DNA of 64,000 bases from Enterocloster aldenensis (GCF_003434055.1 NZ_QVEX01000004.1:186001-250000); one strand, 5' to 3'. Shown: positions 45,054-53,988, numbered from the stretch's first letter. A program made the numbers and translations. The notes: generated by a model from the letters alone, not told the origin.

Positions 45054-45677
45054 ATGGCAGACAGTAAAAAAGTATTGGAAATCATCAAGGCAATTGGCGC
45101 TAAAATGGAGGAAAAGAAAGAGTATCTTACGGAACTTGACCAGCCAATCGGGGACAGCGACCATGGCATTAACATGGCAAGAGGGTTCGGGGCAGTGGAA
45201 GGAAAGCTTCCTGGTCTGGAAGGCAAGGATATCGGGACCATTTTAAAGACAGTCGGCATGACTCTTGTATCCACGGTGGGCGGCGCTTCCGGGCCGTTGT
45301 ACGGCTCCGCATATATGAAGGCGGGGATGGCCATGGCTGGGAAGGAAGAGATGGATATGGATGATTTCCTGTCCATGATGAAGACTGCGGTGGAGGCAGT
45401 GGAGCAGAGGGGCAAGGCAACAGTGGAGGAAGCCACTATGCTGGATGCCATGGTTCCGTCGCTGAAGGCCATGGAGGAAGCTGCGGCAGAGGGAAAGACC
45501 ACAAAAGAAGTGCTGGATGCAGGGGTTCAGGCCGCATGGGCCGGGGCCGGGCATACCAAGGACCTGGTGGCTACCAAAGGGCGTGCCAGCTATGTGGGCG
45601 AGCGTGGCCTGGGCCATCAGGATCCGGGAGCAACTTCCTATTCCTATATGCTGGAGGTTGTGGCCGGACTTATGTGA
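45054..45677 (+). CDS. dhaL: Dihydroxyacetone kinase subunit DhaL
   Basis: A 207-residue DhaL, the helical subunit that keeps ADP tightly bound and uses it as a phosphate relay. The Mg-ADP motif is in QPIGDSDHGINMARG, with GGASGPLYGSAYM and GRASYVGERGLGHQDPGATS closing the barrel. ATG 45054 follows AAAGGTGG; the gap to dhaK is 90 bases. Confidence 0.96.
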   Translation: MADSKKVLEIIKAIGAKMEEKKEYLTELDQPIGDSDHGINMARGFGAVEGKLPGLEGKDIGTILKTVGMTLVSTVGGASGPLYGSAYMKAGMAMAGKEEMDMDDFLSMMKTAVEAVEQRGKATVEEATMLDAMVPSLKAMEEAAAEGKTTKEVLDAGVQAAWAGAGHTKDLVATKGRASYVGERGLGHQDPGATSYSYMLEVVAGLM

Positions 45678-45755
45678 CAGAAACCATAAGACCCATAAGA
45701 CGGCCGGGGCGTGTTTGGAATATCATAGGAAGATGGAGAGGAGCAAGGATAAGGT

Positions 45756-46136
45756 ATGGTAGGATTTGTGATTGTTTCCCATAGCGGGAATCTGGCTAAA
45801 AGTGTGGTTGAACTGACAGCCATCATGGCGCCCAGCGCAAGGATAGCGGCTGCGGGCGGCATGGATGACGGAGGGTTTGGGACCAGTTTTGAGAAAATAC
45901 AGGCAGCCATCGAATCGGTGTATTCCGATGACGGCGTACTGGTGCTGATGGATATGGGAAGTGCGGTGATGACCACGGAGATGGTCATAGAAACCTTTGA
46001 AGGAAAAAAGGTGGAGATGGTGGATTGCCCCCTGGTGGAAGGTGCAGTGGTTGCAACCATTGACTCTGTGGGCGGAATGGACTTTGAGGCAATCAAGACG
46101 GCGCTGGCAGGAGTGGGGACATCCAGGAAGTTCTGA
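45756..46136 (+). CDS. dhaM: PTS-dependent dihydroxyacetone kinase phosphotransferase subunit DhaM
   Basis: A 126-residue EIIA-mannose-like protein with the phospho-accepting His9 in VGFVIVSHSGNLA, GGMDDGGFGTSFEKI and VLVLMDMGSAVMTTEM. It passes phosphate from HPr to the ADP on DhaL. Only the EIIA part is present, without the HPr- and EI-like domains of the long DhaM of enterobacteria, so it relies on the general PTS. ATG 45756 follows AAGGAT. Confidence 0.93.
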   Translation: MVGFVIVSHSGNLAKSVVELTAIMAPSARIAAAGGMDDGGFGTSFEKIQAAIESVYSDDGVLVLMDMGSAVMTTEMVIETFEGKKVEMVDCPLVEGAVVATIDSVGGMDFEAIKTALAGVGTSRKF

Positions 46137-46405
46137 AGCCGGAGGATTTATACCAGGCAGCCAGGAGGGCTGTATTGTCTGCTATAAGACCGCTTCCTTT
46201 GCAGATGACCCAGGGGTGACCAGGACGGCAGGGCAGAGTTCTTTTTCATTACCGTAAGCATGCTGCCGGATTCCATTAAGAATGAATTTGCACTGGATGC
46301 GTAAACAGCAAATTAACAGATACCCAGCGCAAGGAACTGAAGGAACGTGCCAAAAAAGATGGGAATATGGATTTCTGATATGTGCGTTGATGATCCCGCA
46401 GCGTT
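46137..46405. other. Gap between dhaM and the convergent NusG-II gene
   Basis: About 270 bases; no gene, terminator or repeat recognised. Confidence 0.4.
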
Positions 46406-46756
46406 TTATTCTTTTCCTGTAATGGTCACGACCATCTTGTTGGGAAGGCATACAATGGTATCGCTGCTCAGGTGCTTTTTGCCCTGGTGCACGCAGACCT
46501 TGTCAGGGCAGCTGGCTTCACTGCACCAGATTTCCCCGTCTTTTACAATGAGATGGTTGGTGCCTCCGCCTGGGCTGGTGACAGTGAGTTCCGTATCCTT
46601 ACTTAAATCCAGGATTTCAACCACCTTGCCGTCCACGCTGATCTGGGCAGTGGCGGCAGGCGTCCTGTGTGAGACATAGTTAAATCCAAATACGGCCGCC
46701 GCAATCAAAAGGATGGCAGCGGCCAGTATCATATCGCGTTTTCCTAAAATTTTCAT
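46406..46756 (-). CDS. NusG domain II-containing membrane-anchored protein
   Basis: A 116-residue protein: one N-terminal membrane helix (MILAAAILLIAAAVFGFNYV) and an outside NusG_II-type beta domain with WCSEASCPDKVCVHQGK, where three Cys and one His recall a metal or disulfide site. Such proteins accompany FMN-binding and Gx-transporter genes in Firmicutes and are thought to belong to membrane redox systems. Its start overlaps the end of the FMN-binding gene by 4 bases. Confidence 0.85.
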   Translation of the reverse strand: MKILGKRDMILAAAILLIAAAVFGFNYVSHRTPAATAQISVDGKVVEILDLSKDTELTVTSPGGGTNHLIVKDGEIWCSEASCPDKVCVHQGKKHLSSDTIVCLPNKMVVTITGKE

Positions 46757-47259
46757 TGTTCAGCTGCCTGTTTCAGGCATTCCTCCACTCCGTTGATAAA
46801 GGGATAGACATTGATGCTTACCGAAGAAACGGCATCTGTGGCATAACCGTCCTGGTTGGCAAGTCCGCTGACCTTCTGGTGCTCGATGACGTATCTGCCT
46901 ACTGCATCTGCCTGGGCTTTCCAGGTGGGACCGTTTTCCGTCATCACATAATGCCCGTCCATGCTCAGCTTCTGTTTGCCGTTGCCTTCGGCGTCATAGG
47001 AATCCCATACGCAGGATACGATGATCCCGTTTGATACGGTGATGCGGGTGGAATCCCTGAATCCGTTGGAATCAGGCTCAGGCGCTTCATGGATGTAGGT
47101 GCCGTCAGCCAGGGGAATCTCGGGCTGGTTGGTGGTGATGGGCCCTTTTAATGCGTGGTACAAAGGGTTTGAGAATGCTATGATGCCGATGGACATCACT
47201 GCCATGACAGCAATGCCGATGGCGCTTCTTGTGGAAGAAGTCATTGTTTTTCTGCTCAT
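46753..47259 (-). CDS. FMN-binding-domain protein, membrane-anchored
   Basis: A 168-residue protein with an N-terminal membrane helix (SAIGIAVMAVMSIGIIAF) and an extracellular FMN_bind domain: DGTYIHEAPEPDSNGFRDS, VSCVWDSYDAEGNGK and the attachment region ATDAVSSVSINVYPF. In relatives the flavin is linked to Thr of an SGAT motif by an ApbE-type transferase; here the motif is SSVS, so linkage to Ser or loss of linkage is possible. First gene of the two-gene operon. Confidence 0.82.
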   Translation of the reverse strand: MSRKTMTSSTRSAIGIAVMAVMSIGIIAFSNPLYHALKGPITTNQPEIPLADGTYIHEAPEPDSNGFRDSTRITVSNGIIVSCVWDSYDAEGNGKQKLSMDGHYVMTENGPTWKAQADAVGRYVIEHQKVSGLANQDGYATDAVSSVSINVYPFINGVEECLKQAAEQ

Positions 47260-47321
47260 TGTATCACTCCTCAGGAATTAGTAGTAATGTGCCCTCAGGA
47301 ACGTATCCCGGCACATTGTTT

Positions 47322-47350
47322 ATTTTATCACAATAAGAGTGGTTATACAA
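47322..47350 (-). promoter_or_regulatory. Promoter of the FMN-binding/NusG-II operon
   Basis: On the minus strand TTGTAT (47350-47345) and TAAAAT (47327-47322) are 17 bases apart, about 62 bases before the start at 47259. Confidence 0.6.
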
Positions 47351-47407
47351 TAAATTTTCACTGTAAGATTAAACCAGCATGGTTTGTCTGAAAGGCTTTG
47401 AAAACAT

Positions 47408-47470
47408 ACATGGTGAGGATTTCCATGACATGATGGGGATTTCTATGACATGGTGAGGATTTCCATGGTT
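47408..47470. repeat. Short direct repeats in the divergent gap
   Basis: A unit of about 21-24 bases (GGATTTCCATGACATGATGG-like) occurs two full times and once truncated in a row. The remainder of the 375-base gap (47260-47634) holds the minus-strand promoter and a TTGGAA / TATACT pair (47538 and 47562) as likely promoter of the Gx gene. Confidence 0.55.
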
Positions 47471-47634
47471 TGAGCCTCATATTCGGGATTTGAGGGAGGG
47501 GACAGGGAGAACTGTCTGGAACTGCCTGATAAATCCTTTGGAATCATCCGGGAATATGTGATATACTGAGTTAAAACATACGTTTCAAAATCAGCCGGCA
47601 GTGCATTGCAATGCCGGACAGGCAGAGGTGTCAT

Positions 47635-48177
47635 ATGGTTGTGATTAATAATAAAAAGACAGCAGGCTGGCAGCGTATATCCACCAGGAAGACAGCGCTG
47701 TTCGGGCTTCTGACGGCCCTGGCTGTTGTGTTAGGATATGTGGAGTCCCTGATACCGGTTTATCTGGGGGCGCCTGGGGTAAAACTGGGGCTGGCTAACC
47801 TGGTTACCATGATTGCACTTTACTGTATGGGGGTAAGGGAGGCAATTGTCATTAACCTGGTCCGTATCTTTTTTTCTGGTTTCACATTCGGCCCTGCATC
47901 GGCCATCCTGTTCAGCCTGGCAGGAGCAGGCTTAAGCCTGACTGTCATGGGGGTATGTAAGAAGTTCCGTCTGTTCGGCATGGTGGGGGTCAGTATACTG
48001 GGTGGGGTGGCCCACAACATCGGGCAGTTTTTGATGGCAGCGTTTGTGGTCAACACCTTTGGTGTGTTCGCGTATCTTCCCGTGCTTCTGGCGGCCGGAA
48101 CCGTGGCCGGAGCCTTGATTGGCCTGCTGGGCGGGATGGTGGTTCAGCGCATCAGCCGGGTTTTTCGAGAAATTTGA
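47635..48177 (+). CDS. Gx transporter family protein (heptaprenyl diphosphate synthase component I-like)
   Basis: A 180-residue membrane protein with five to six helices. LGLANLVTMIALYCMGVREA and GFTFGPASAILFSLAGAGLS are hallmarks of the Gx/ECF-S-like family (formerly annotated heptaprenyl diphosphate synthase component I). The family is linked by neighbourhood to FMN-binding and NusG-II proteins, here encoded divergently; the cargo is unknown. ATG 47635 follows AGAGGTGTC. Confidence 0.85.
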   Translation: MVVINNKKTAGWQRISTRKTALFGLLTALAVVLGYVESLIPVYLGAPGVKLGLANLVTMIALYCMGVREAIVINLVRIFFSGFTFGPASAILFSLAGAGLSLTVMGVCKKFRLFGMVGVSILGGVAHNIGQFLMAAFVVNTFGVFAYLPVLLAAGTVAGALIGLLGGMVVQRISRVFREI

Positions 48178-48199
48178 TATAATTCCTAAAAAAATGCCA

Positions 48200-48228
48200 T
48201 TGTCATGTCAGCAGGGGCAGGATATAAT
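48200..48228 (+). promoter_or_regulatory. Promoter of galT
   Basis: TTGTCA (48200-48205) and TATAAT (48223-48228), 17 bases apart, 32 bases before ATG 48260. Confidence 0.7.
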
Positions 48229-48259
48229 TATTAATAATGAAAAAATGGAGGGCGCTGAT

Positions 48260-49780
48260 ATGGTTTATGAAGCAATCAAAGGACTTGTTCGGTATGGCCT
48301 TAATACGGGCCTTATTACTGAGGTGGATGCTATTTATGCCAGGAACCAGATTCTGGACGTAATGGGGATGGATGAATACCAGGAGCCGGAAGGGGAAGGT
48401 TTCGAGGGGGACCTGGAGGCAATCTTAAAGGTACTTTTGGACCATGCCCATGAAACAGGGGCCCTGAAGGAAGACAGTGTCGTATACAGGGATTTATTTG
48501 ATACAAAGCTGATGAACTGCCTGATGCCAAGACCAAGTGAAGTGGAGCGGGATTTTTGGGAGCTTTATAAGGTTTCCCCGGAAAAAGCCACGGACTGGTA
48601 TTATAAGCTGAGCCAGGATTCGGATTATATACGCCGCTACCGGATTGTCAAGGATATGAAGTGGACCACCGATACACGGTACGGCACCCTGGACATCACC
48701 GTAAACCTGTCCAAGCCCGAGAAAGACCCCAAGGCCATTGCGGCTGCCAAGCTTGCCAAGCAGAGCGGTTATCCCAAGTGCCAGCTCTGTATGGAGAATG
48801 TGGGGTATGCGGGCCGCGCCGATCATCCGGCCAGGAATAACCACAGGATCATACCGGTTACGATTAATGACAGCCAGTGGGGGTTCCAGTATTCTCCGTA
48901 TGTATATTACAATGAACACTGCATCGTGTTTAATGGCCGGCATATTCCCATGAAGATAGATAAGGCGGCCTTCAGGAAGCTGTTTGACTTCATTAAGCAG
49001 TTCCCACACTATTTCCTGGGATCCAATGCAGACCTTCCCATTGTGGGCGGTTCCATCCTGAGCCATGATCATTTCCAGGGAGGGCATTATACCTTTGCCA
49101 TGGCCAGGGCTGCCATGGAGAAGCATTTTACATATAAAGGGTTTGAGGACGTGGAGGCGGGAATCGTGTTCTGGCCCATGTCCGTGCTGAGACTGAGGGC
49201 AAAGGATGCCGGCCGTCTGATTGAGCTGGGGGACGTGGTGCTGGGGGCATGGCGCGCCTATACGGATGAAGCTGCGTTTGTATTTGCAGAAACGGACGGC
49301 GAACCTCATAATACCATAACGCCCATTGCGCGTAAGGTGGGGGATATGTATGAACTGGACCTGGTGCTGCGCAATAATATCACCACGGAGGAATTCCCCC
49401 TGGGCGTGTACCATCCCCATCAGGAACTGCACCATATCAAGAAGGAAAATATCGGCCTGATTGAGGTCATGGGTCTGGCGGTACTTCCATCCAGGCTGAA
49501 GACGGAACTGGCTGAACTGGGAACCTATATAATAGAAGGAAAGGACATCCGTAGCAATGAAACCCTGGAAAAGCATGCGGACTGGGTCGATGGGTTCCTT
49601 CCAAAATATAAGGAAAAAGGCATTGCTGTAACCGCGGGTAATGTGGAGTCCATCCTTCAGGAGGAAGTGGGCCATGTGTTTGCCAGGGTGCTGGAGGACG
49701 CAGGCGTCTACAAGTGCGATGCAGAGGGACGCGAGGCCTTTGGGAGGTTCTTAAACAGCGTTGGATTTTCAGAATGCTAA
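48260..49780 (+). CDS. galT: UDP-glucose--hexose-1-phosphate uridylyltransferase, class II
   Basis: A 506-residue class II GalT of Firmicutes, unrelated in length to the 350-residue class I enzymes. It exchanges galactose-1-phosphate with UDP-glucose in the Leloir pathway. Seen: CQLCMENVGYAGRADHPARNNHR, IVGGSILSHDHFQGGHY (His-x-His-x-Gln-x-Gly-x-His, with the catalytic His) and EEFPLGVYHPHQELHHIKKENIG. ATG 48260 follows TGGAGGG; an in-frame ATG at 48245 precedes that site. No galK or galE is close by. Confidence 0.93.
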   Translation: MVYEAIKGLVRYGLNTGLITEVDAIYARNQILDVMGMDEYQEPEGEGFEGDLEAILKVLLDHAHETGALKEDSVVYRDLFDTKLMNCLMPRPSEVERDFWELYKVSPEKATDWYYKLSQDSDYIRRYRIVKDMKWTTDTRYGTLDITVNLSKPEKDPKAIAAAKLAKQSGYPKCQLCMENVGYAGRADHPARNNHRIIPVTINDSQWGFQYSPYVYYNEHCIVFNGRHIPMKIDKAAFRKLFDFIKQFPHYFLGSNADLPIVGGSILSHDHFQGGHYTFAMARAAMEKHFTYKGFEDVEAGIVFWPMSVLRLRAKDAGRLIELGDVVLGAWRAYTDEAAFVFAETDGEPHNTITPIARKVGDMYELDLVLRNNITTEEFPLGVYHPHQELHHIKKENIGLIEVMGLAVLPSRLKTELAELGTYIIEGKDIRSNETLEKHADWVDGFLPKYKEKGIAVTAGNVESILQEEVGHVFARVLEDAGVYKCDAEGREAFGRFLNSVGFSEC

Positions 49781-49950
49781 GTTGTGTTAGATGGTTTATT
49801 TTGGCCAGGGCATCGGGGCCGGGCAGATAGGATACAGGAACAGAGGGCGGATTCGGTATATCGCGGATCCGCCTTCTGTTTTTACGGGTGCCGGGGGAAG
49901 GAGAGAGTCTGTCTGTACAGGCAAAAAATCCTGTGTTATAATGAACTGGA

Positions 49951-50090
49951 TCATGGAAACGGAATCATGGAAGTGAAATCATGGAAGTGAAATCATGGAA
50001 GTGAAATCACGGAAGTGAAATCACGGAAACGGAATCACGGAAGTGAAATCACGGAAACGGAATCATGAAAGTGAAATCACGGAAACGGAG
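49951..50090 (+). repeat. Ten tandem 14-bp repeats in the cupin leader
   Basis: Ten head-to-tail copies of TCAYGGAARYGRAA. The array starts about 9 bases after a TATAAT (49937-49942, weak TGTACA -35 at 17 bases) and ends 9 bases before the cupin ATG 50100, so nearly the whole 5' UTR consists of the array. Units alternate between AAGTGAAA and AAACGGAA forms. A 14-bp unit changes frame and spacing with copy number. The rest of the gap from 49781 shows nothing. Confidence 0.9.
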
Positions 50091-50099
50091 CACAAGGAT

Positions 50100-50432
50100 A
50101 TGTTAGATGAGAGATGGGTATTTCATGAAAATGCAGAAGCTGTCCAGGCAGGACAGGGAGTTGTGAGAAGGGTACTGGCGTACAGTAAGGATCTGATGTG
50201 CGTGGAGAATACATTTGAGAAAGGTGCGGTGGGCAGCCTCCACCATCATCCCCACACCCAGATTACATACGTTGTAAGCGGTGAATTTGAGTTTGATATT
50301 GAAGGTGAGAAAAAGATTGTAAAGGCCGGCGACACCATGCTTAAGCTGAATGGGGTGGAACACGGCTGCGTATGTCTTGAGGCGGGTATCCTCCTGGATA
50401 TCTTTAACCCCATGCGTCAGGATTTTGTGTAA
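50100..50432 (+). CDS. Cupin-domain protein
   Basis: A 110-residue single cupin: SLHHHPHTQITYVVSGEFEFDIEG (metal ligands His-His-x-His and Gln) and AGDTMLKLNGVEHGCVCLEAG with the second His. Proteins with this pattern often bind Fe or Mn; activity unknown. I start at ATG 50100 after AAGGAT, though spacing is very short. The frame continues upstream through the 14-bp repeats to 50043, giving a repetitive KSRKRNHES-type extension that I consider untranslated. Confidence 0.8.
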   Translation: MLDERWVFHENAEAVQAGQGVVRRVLAYSKDLMCVENTFEKGAVGSLHHHPHTQITYVVSGEFEFDIEGEKKIVKAGDTMLKLNGVEHGCVCLEAGILLDIFNPMRQDFV

Positions 50433-50539
50433 ATCCGTGAATGGAATGGCTGGGAGTTCCTCTGTATGGTTCAGGGAGATGGGGATTCTGATGAGGTAAG
50501 AATGTATGTCCACAATGGATGAGGTTAAGGAGGAAAACC

Positions 50540-51163
50540 ATGAAGGAGTTACCGATTGGCTCAATCATACCATTCGGCGGATATGATTGGCGCATTCTTG
50601 ATATACAGAACCATACCGCCCTGGTCATAACAGAAGATATCATAGAACTGCGGGCATATAATGATGTTTATAAAGATACCACATGGTCTGACTGTGAATT
50701 AAGGAGATATCTTAACAGTGAGTTTTATGGATCGTTTAACCAAGCGGACCGTTCCAGGATTATCCCGGTGATGAATGAAAACCCCGATAACCAATGGTAT
50801 GGCTCCAAAGGCGGGGAGGATACCAAGGACGCCATATTTTTGCTAAGCGTGGAAGAGGCTGTCTGCCGGTATTTTGGTGACAGCAGCGGAAAATTGTATC
50901 ATCCTGGCAGGAATCAAAGGTATTGGTTCCAGCGGAAGGATGAAAATAACTGCAGACGGACAGCAACATTTGAAGGTTATGAATGGTGGTGGTGGCTCCG
51001 TTCACCTGGCCGCAACAATGTGAAGGCTGTTTACGTACATGGCGATGGGAACATAGGCATCCAGGGAAACAATATCTTTCTGTGCAATATTTCTTCCTGT
51101 TTCCACCCTTCGTCCGGCGATAACAGGGGAGGCGTCAGGCCTGCTTTATGGCTTATGTTATAG
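50540..51163 (+). CDS. DUF6273 protein
   Basis: A 207-residue protein with WWWWLRSPGRNN, AVYVHGDGNI and GVRPALWL, the hallmark C-terminal pattern of DUF6273, and an N-terminal IGSIIPFGGYDWRILDI. These domains are formylglycine-enzyme/C-type-lectin-like and are widespread in gut Firmicutes, often in surface or mobile contexts; role unknown. No signal peptide seen. AAGGAGGAAAACC before ATG 50540 is an excellent ribosome site. Its 3' end overlaps the convergent gene by 6 bases. Confidence 0.85.
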   Translation: MKELPIGSIIPFGGYDWRILDIQNHTALVITEDIIELRAYNDVYKDTTWSDCELRRYLNSEFYGSFNQADRSRIIPVMNENPDNQWYGSKGGEDTKDAIFLLSVEEAVCRYFGDSSGKLYHPGRNQRYWFQRKDENNCRRTATFEGYEWWWWLRSPGRNNVKAVYVHGDGNIGIQGNNIFLCNISSCFHPSSGDNRGGVRPALWLML

Positions 51164-52432
51164 ATAAGAGAAAATACCGGCCAGCCCCAGGTCCTCTACT
51201 TTTTTATGGATGGACTCCGTATCAATGGAATAAAGCCCCAGGTCTTTCATGCGCCGGAACAGGCAGGAGCCGGAAAATGTATATTTTTCCCTCAGGCCTT
51301 CCGGCGTTTCCATTTGTTCCTTAACCCATGCAATGGCCTCGCCCACGGCCAGTTCCCGGGGGAACTCAAGGAGGGGGCGGCCGGAGAGGAATTGTACCAT
51401 GTTATGCCCGGCCAGGACGCCGGTGACAATGGCTTCGGTGTGGCCTACCAGGAGGCCTGCCTTTTCACCGGCACAGAACAGGTTGGTCCGCTGGTCCGCC
51501 TTCAGGCTGTTGCTCCGCCTGCACATGGCAAAATAGCGCATGGAGTTGCCCTTGCCCCCTGCATATGGGTCTTCATAACGGGCGCATTCAAATCCGGGAA
51601 TCATATGAAGCTTTTCCAGCGGGTAATAGGGAGTCATCATTTTGGCGTGTCCGGTGTCCAAAAGGATGATGTTTTCGGCAAATTCATTTATGGCATATTG
51701 CTGGCAGGCCTTGATGGAAAGATGGTTTTCCATCAGTTCCCGGGGAAGGGGGATGATGACCACGCCATTATCATCCAGGGCTTTTACAATCCCGGGGGAG
51801 AGGGATTCCTTAAACAGCTTGCAGGAACCGCTCATGGCCCCATATGAGCCCTCATGTCCCACTGCCTTAAGTTCAGTAAGCCCGGTAAGGCCGCAAAGGC
51901 TGACGCGGCCGCCGAAGCTGGGGCAGCGCAGCACGCACATGGCGCATCCGTTGCCATATTGCCTGCAGTTGTTCATGGGCCCGGCGGTTCCCGTGGCGTC
52001 AATGAACCCATCGGCTTCATACCGGTTGCCCCTGTCGTCACAGACAGACAGGACTGTGGTGTTATCCCCGGACATGTCTGCGCCGGTCACCCTGGCTTGC
52101 CTGCATATGGAAACACCCAGCTGAAGCAGGCGCTGTTCCACTGCCATGGGTGTTTTGGATATGTCGTACAGGTCGGCGTGCTGATGACCGGGAAAGGAAA
52201 TGCATTTGTGGCGCAGGCATATGTCCATGGCCCGGAACATATCGTCCCCGCCCATGGCAGCCATCTCCTCCGTGGCAGTGAAACGGCCGTTATTGCGTAT
52301 GATACCGCCCACAAGGCCGGTTCCCAGCAGGGAGTCCGTGCGCTCTAACAGGGTTACACTGGCGCCGCTTTTGGCTGCCTGGGCACTGGCCGCACAGCCG
52401 GCCCATCCGCCTCCTACAATTACAATCTTCAT
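51158..52432 (-). CDS. FAD-dependent oxidoreductase
   Basis: A 424-residue flavoprotein: KIVIVGGGWAGCAASAQAAKSG at the start, ERTDSLLGTGLVGGIIRNNGR, GFIDATGTAGPM and NLFCAGEKAGLLVGHTEAIVTG. The arrangement matches the FAD-dependent oxidoreductase / MnmG-like group (FAD_oxidored); no substrate is suggested by context. A Cys cluster NGCAMCVLRC in the middle could bind Fe-S, as in heterodisulfide-reductase-like relatives. ATG 52432 follows GGAGG at 8 nt. A single gene, convergent with DUF6273. Confidence 0.8.
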   Translation of the reverse strand: MKIVIVGGGWAGCAASAQAAKSGASVTLLERTDSLLGTGLVGGIIRNNGRFTATEEMAAMGGDDMFRAMDICLRHKCISFPGHQHADLYDISKTPMAVEQRLLQLGVSICRQARVTGADMSGDNTTVLSVCDDRGNRYEADGFIDATGTAGPMNNCRQYGNGCAMCVLRCPSFGGRVSLCGLTGLTELKAVGHEGSYGAMSGSCKLFKESLSPGIVKALDDNGVVIIPLPRELMENHLSIKACQQYAINEFAENIILLDTGHAKMMTPYYPLEKLHMIPGFECARYEDPYAGGKGNSMRYFAMCRRSNSLKADQRTNLFCAGEKAGLLVGHTEAIVTGVLAGHNMVQFLSGRPLLEFPRELAVGEAIAWVKEQMETPEGLREKYTFSGSCLFRRMKDLGLYSIDTESIHKKVEDLGLAGIFSYL

Positions 52433-52502
52433 GGTCACGCCTCCTCCTGCATAATAAGATTATATTATGTATCCGCAAGTATATATACCTGCAAAATGCA
52501 CA

Positions 52503-52555
52503 AGGGGCTGTGAAAAAATGGAGGGTAAGGTCCGCTCCGTTTTTTCACAGCCCCT
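52503..52555 (-). terminator. Long terminator hairpin
   Basis: Twenty-one-base arms 52503-52523 and 52535-52555 (AGGGGCTGTGAAAAAA core) pair with a single G-T, 11-base loop. It lies 24 bases after the germination gene. Confidence 0.75.
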
Positions 52556-52578
52556 GATTCCTTCCTGCTGCCCAATCC

Positions 52579-53988
52579 CTATTTCTCAGTGTGGGGAAGG
52601 CGGCCTCTGAGGAACCGCTTCCTTAACTCATTCAGGCTGAAGGGGATAAGGGGATATACATAGCTTTTTCCTGCAATGGTCTTGTTAAATACAATGGCGC
52701 AGATGGCAATCGCCGTACCGATAATATACCCCCACACATTAAAGATGGCGGTCAGTATCAGTATGATGACGCGCATGAACTTCATGGCATAACCCAGTTC
52801 AAAACTGGCCTGGGAGTAATTGGCAATAGTTACGAAGGCCATGTACAGCATGGTCTCGCTGTTAAACCATCCGGATTTTACGGCATATTCCCCAAGTACA
52901 ATACCTGCAATTACACTCAGCGGGGTGGTCAGCATGCTGGGAGTGTTCACTGCTGCCAGACGCAGGCCGTCAATGGCAAATTCCAGAATGAGCAGCTGCC
53001 ATATGAGGGGGACGTTCAGGGGGTCGGACACGCGGATGAATGCCAGCCATTCCGGGATGTAGGAAGGGTTCTGCATGAACAGGAGCCATGTGGGTGTCAG
53101 CATCAGGGCCAGGACGGAGATGGTCATCCTGGATAGACGCAGGTAGGTTCCTGTGACAGGCGGGAAGTAGTAGTCATCCGCCTCCTCGATGATGTCAAAC
53201 ACGGAAGAGGGAAGGATCATGGCCGAAGGGGAGTTGTCAACCAGGATGATGATGTTTCCTTCCAGGACCGATGCGGCCGCCGTGTCCGGGCGCTCTGAAA
53301 ACTTAAACTTGGGAAACGGATTGAACCATTTATACGGGAAAATGCATTCCGCCAGACTTTCCTGGTTCATGGTCAGGGCATCCACCTTCAAATCCTTGAT
53401 CCGGTCCTTTATTTTCTTTAAAAGCTGTTTATCCACCCGGTTTTCCATGTAACAGATAGCAATATCGGTGTGGGAGCTTTCGCCTGCTGACATGATTTCC
53501 ATGGTAAGCCTGGGGTCGCGGATACGGCGGCGGATCAGGGCCGTATTGAAAATCAGGGTTTCCACAAAGCCGTCCCTGGACCCCCGCATGACCTTGTCCT
53601 TCTCAGGTTCACTTACCCCCCTGGAAGGGTAGGTGCGGCAGTCAATGGTAATACATTTGTCAAAGCCGTCAATAAACAGACAGGATACGCCGGACAGAAG
53701 CTGGGTAATCATGTCTGTATCATTGGACAGCAGGCCGATTTCCCCATATGGGACATACTGTTTGGAGAAGGCGTGGGCGTCCTTTGGCATGTCCTCCGGT
53801 TTGATGGTGGAGAAAACCTGGAGGATTTTTAAGAGGGATTCATCCTTTGTAAAACCATCTATAAAATACAGGCAGGCCTCCCGGCCTCCGATGTGGACAA
53901 TACGGTATACCACATCAAAATTCGTCTGGACATTCAGCTTTTCATGAAGGTGGGTAATATTGTCTTTTAAATTTTGGGAAAATTCCAT
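52579..53988 (-). CDS. Spore germination protein, SpoVAF/GerA-subunit type
   Basis: A 469-residue GerA-family protein: soluble N-terminal half (LLSGVSCLFIDGFDKCITIDCRTYPSRGVSEPE; IFNTALIRRRIRDPRLTMEI) and a C-terminal membrane half with about five helices starting near SRMTISVLALML, including NVPLIWQLLILEFAIDGLRLAA. It is closest to SpoVAF, which modulates germinant receptors and calcium-dipicolinate release. It stands alone here, without spoVAC-E. AAGGAATAAAC precedes ATG 53988. Confidence 0.88.
   Translation of the reverse strand: MEFSQNLKDNITHLHEKLNVQTNFDVVYRIVHIGGREACLYFIDGFTKDESLLKILQVFSTIKPEDMPKDAHAFSKQYVPYGEIGLLSNDTDMITQLLSGVSCLFIDGFDKCITIDCRTYPSRGVSEPEKDKVMRGSRDGFVETLIFNTALIRRRIRDPRLTMEIMSAGESSHTDIAICYMENRVDKQLLKKIKDRIKDLKVDALTMNQESLAECIFPYKWFNPFPKFKFSERPDTAAASVLEGNIIILVDNSPSAMILPSSVFDIIEEADDYYFPPVTGTYLRLSRMTISVLALMLTPTWLLFMQNPSYIPEWLAFIRVSDPLNVPLIWQLLILEFAIDGLRLAAVNTPSMLTTPLSVIAGIVLGEYAVKSGWFNSETMLYMAFVTIANYSQASFELGYAMKFMRVIILILTAIFNVWGYIIGTAIAICAIVFNKTIAGKSYVYPLIPFSLNELRKRFLRGRLPHTEK

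Noticed and set aside
49951..50090. CRISPR-like array
   Set aside because: Units are 14 bp and contiguous with no spacers; a simple tandem repeat.
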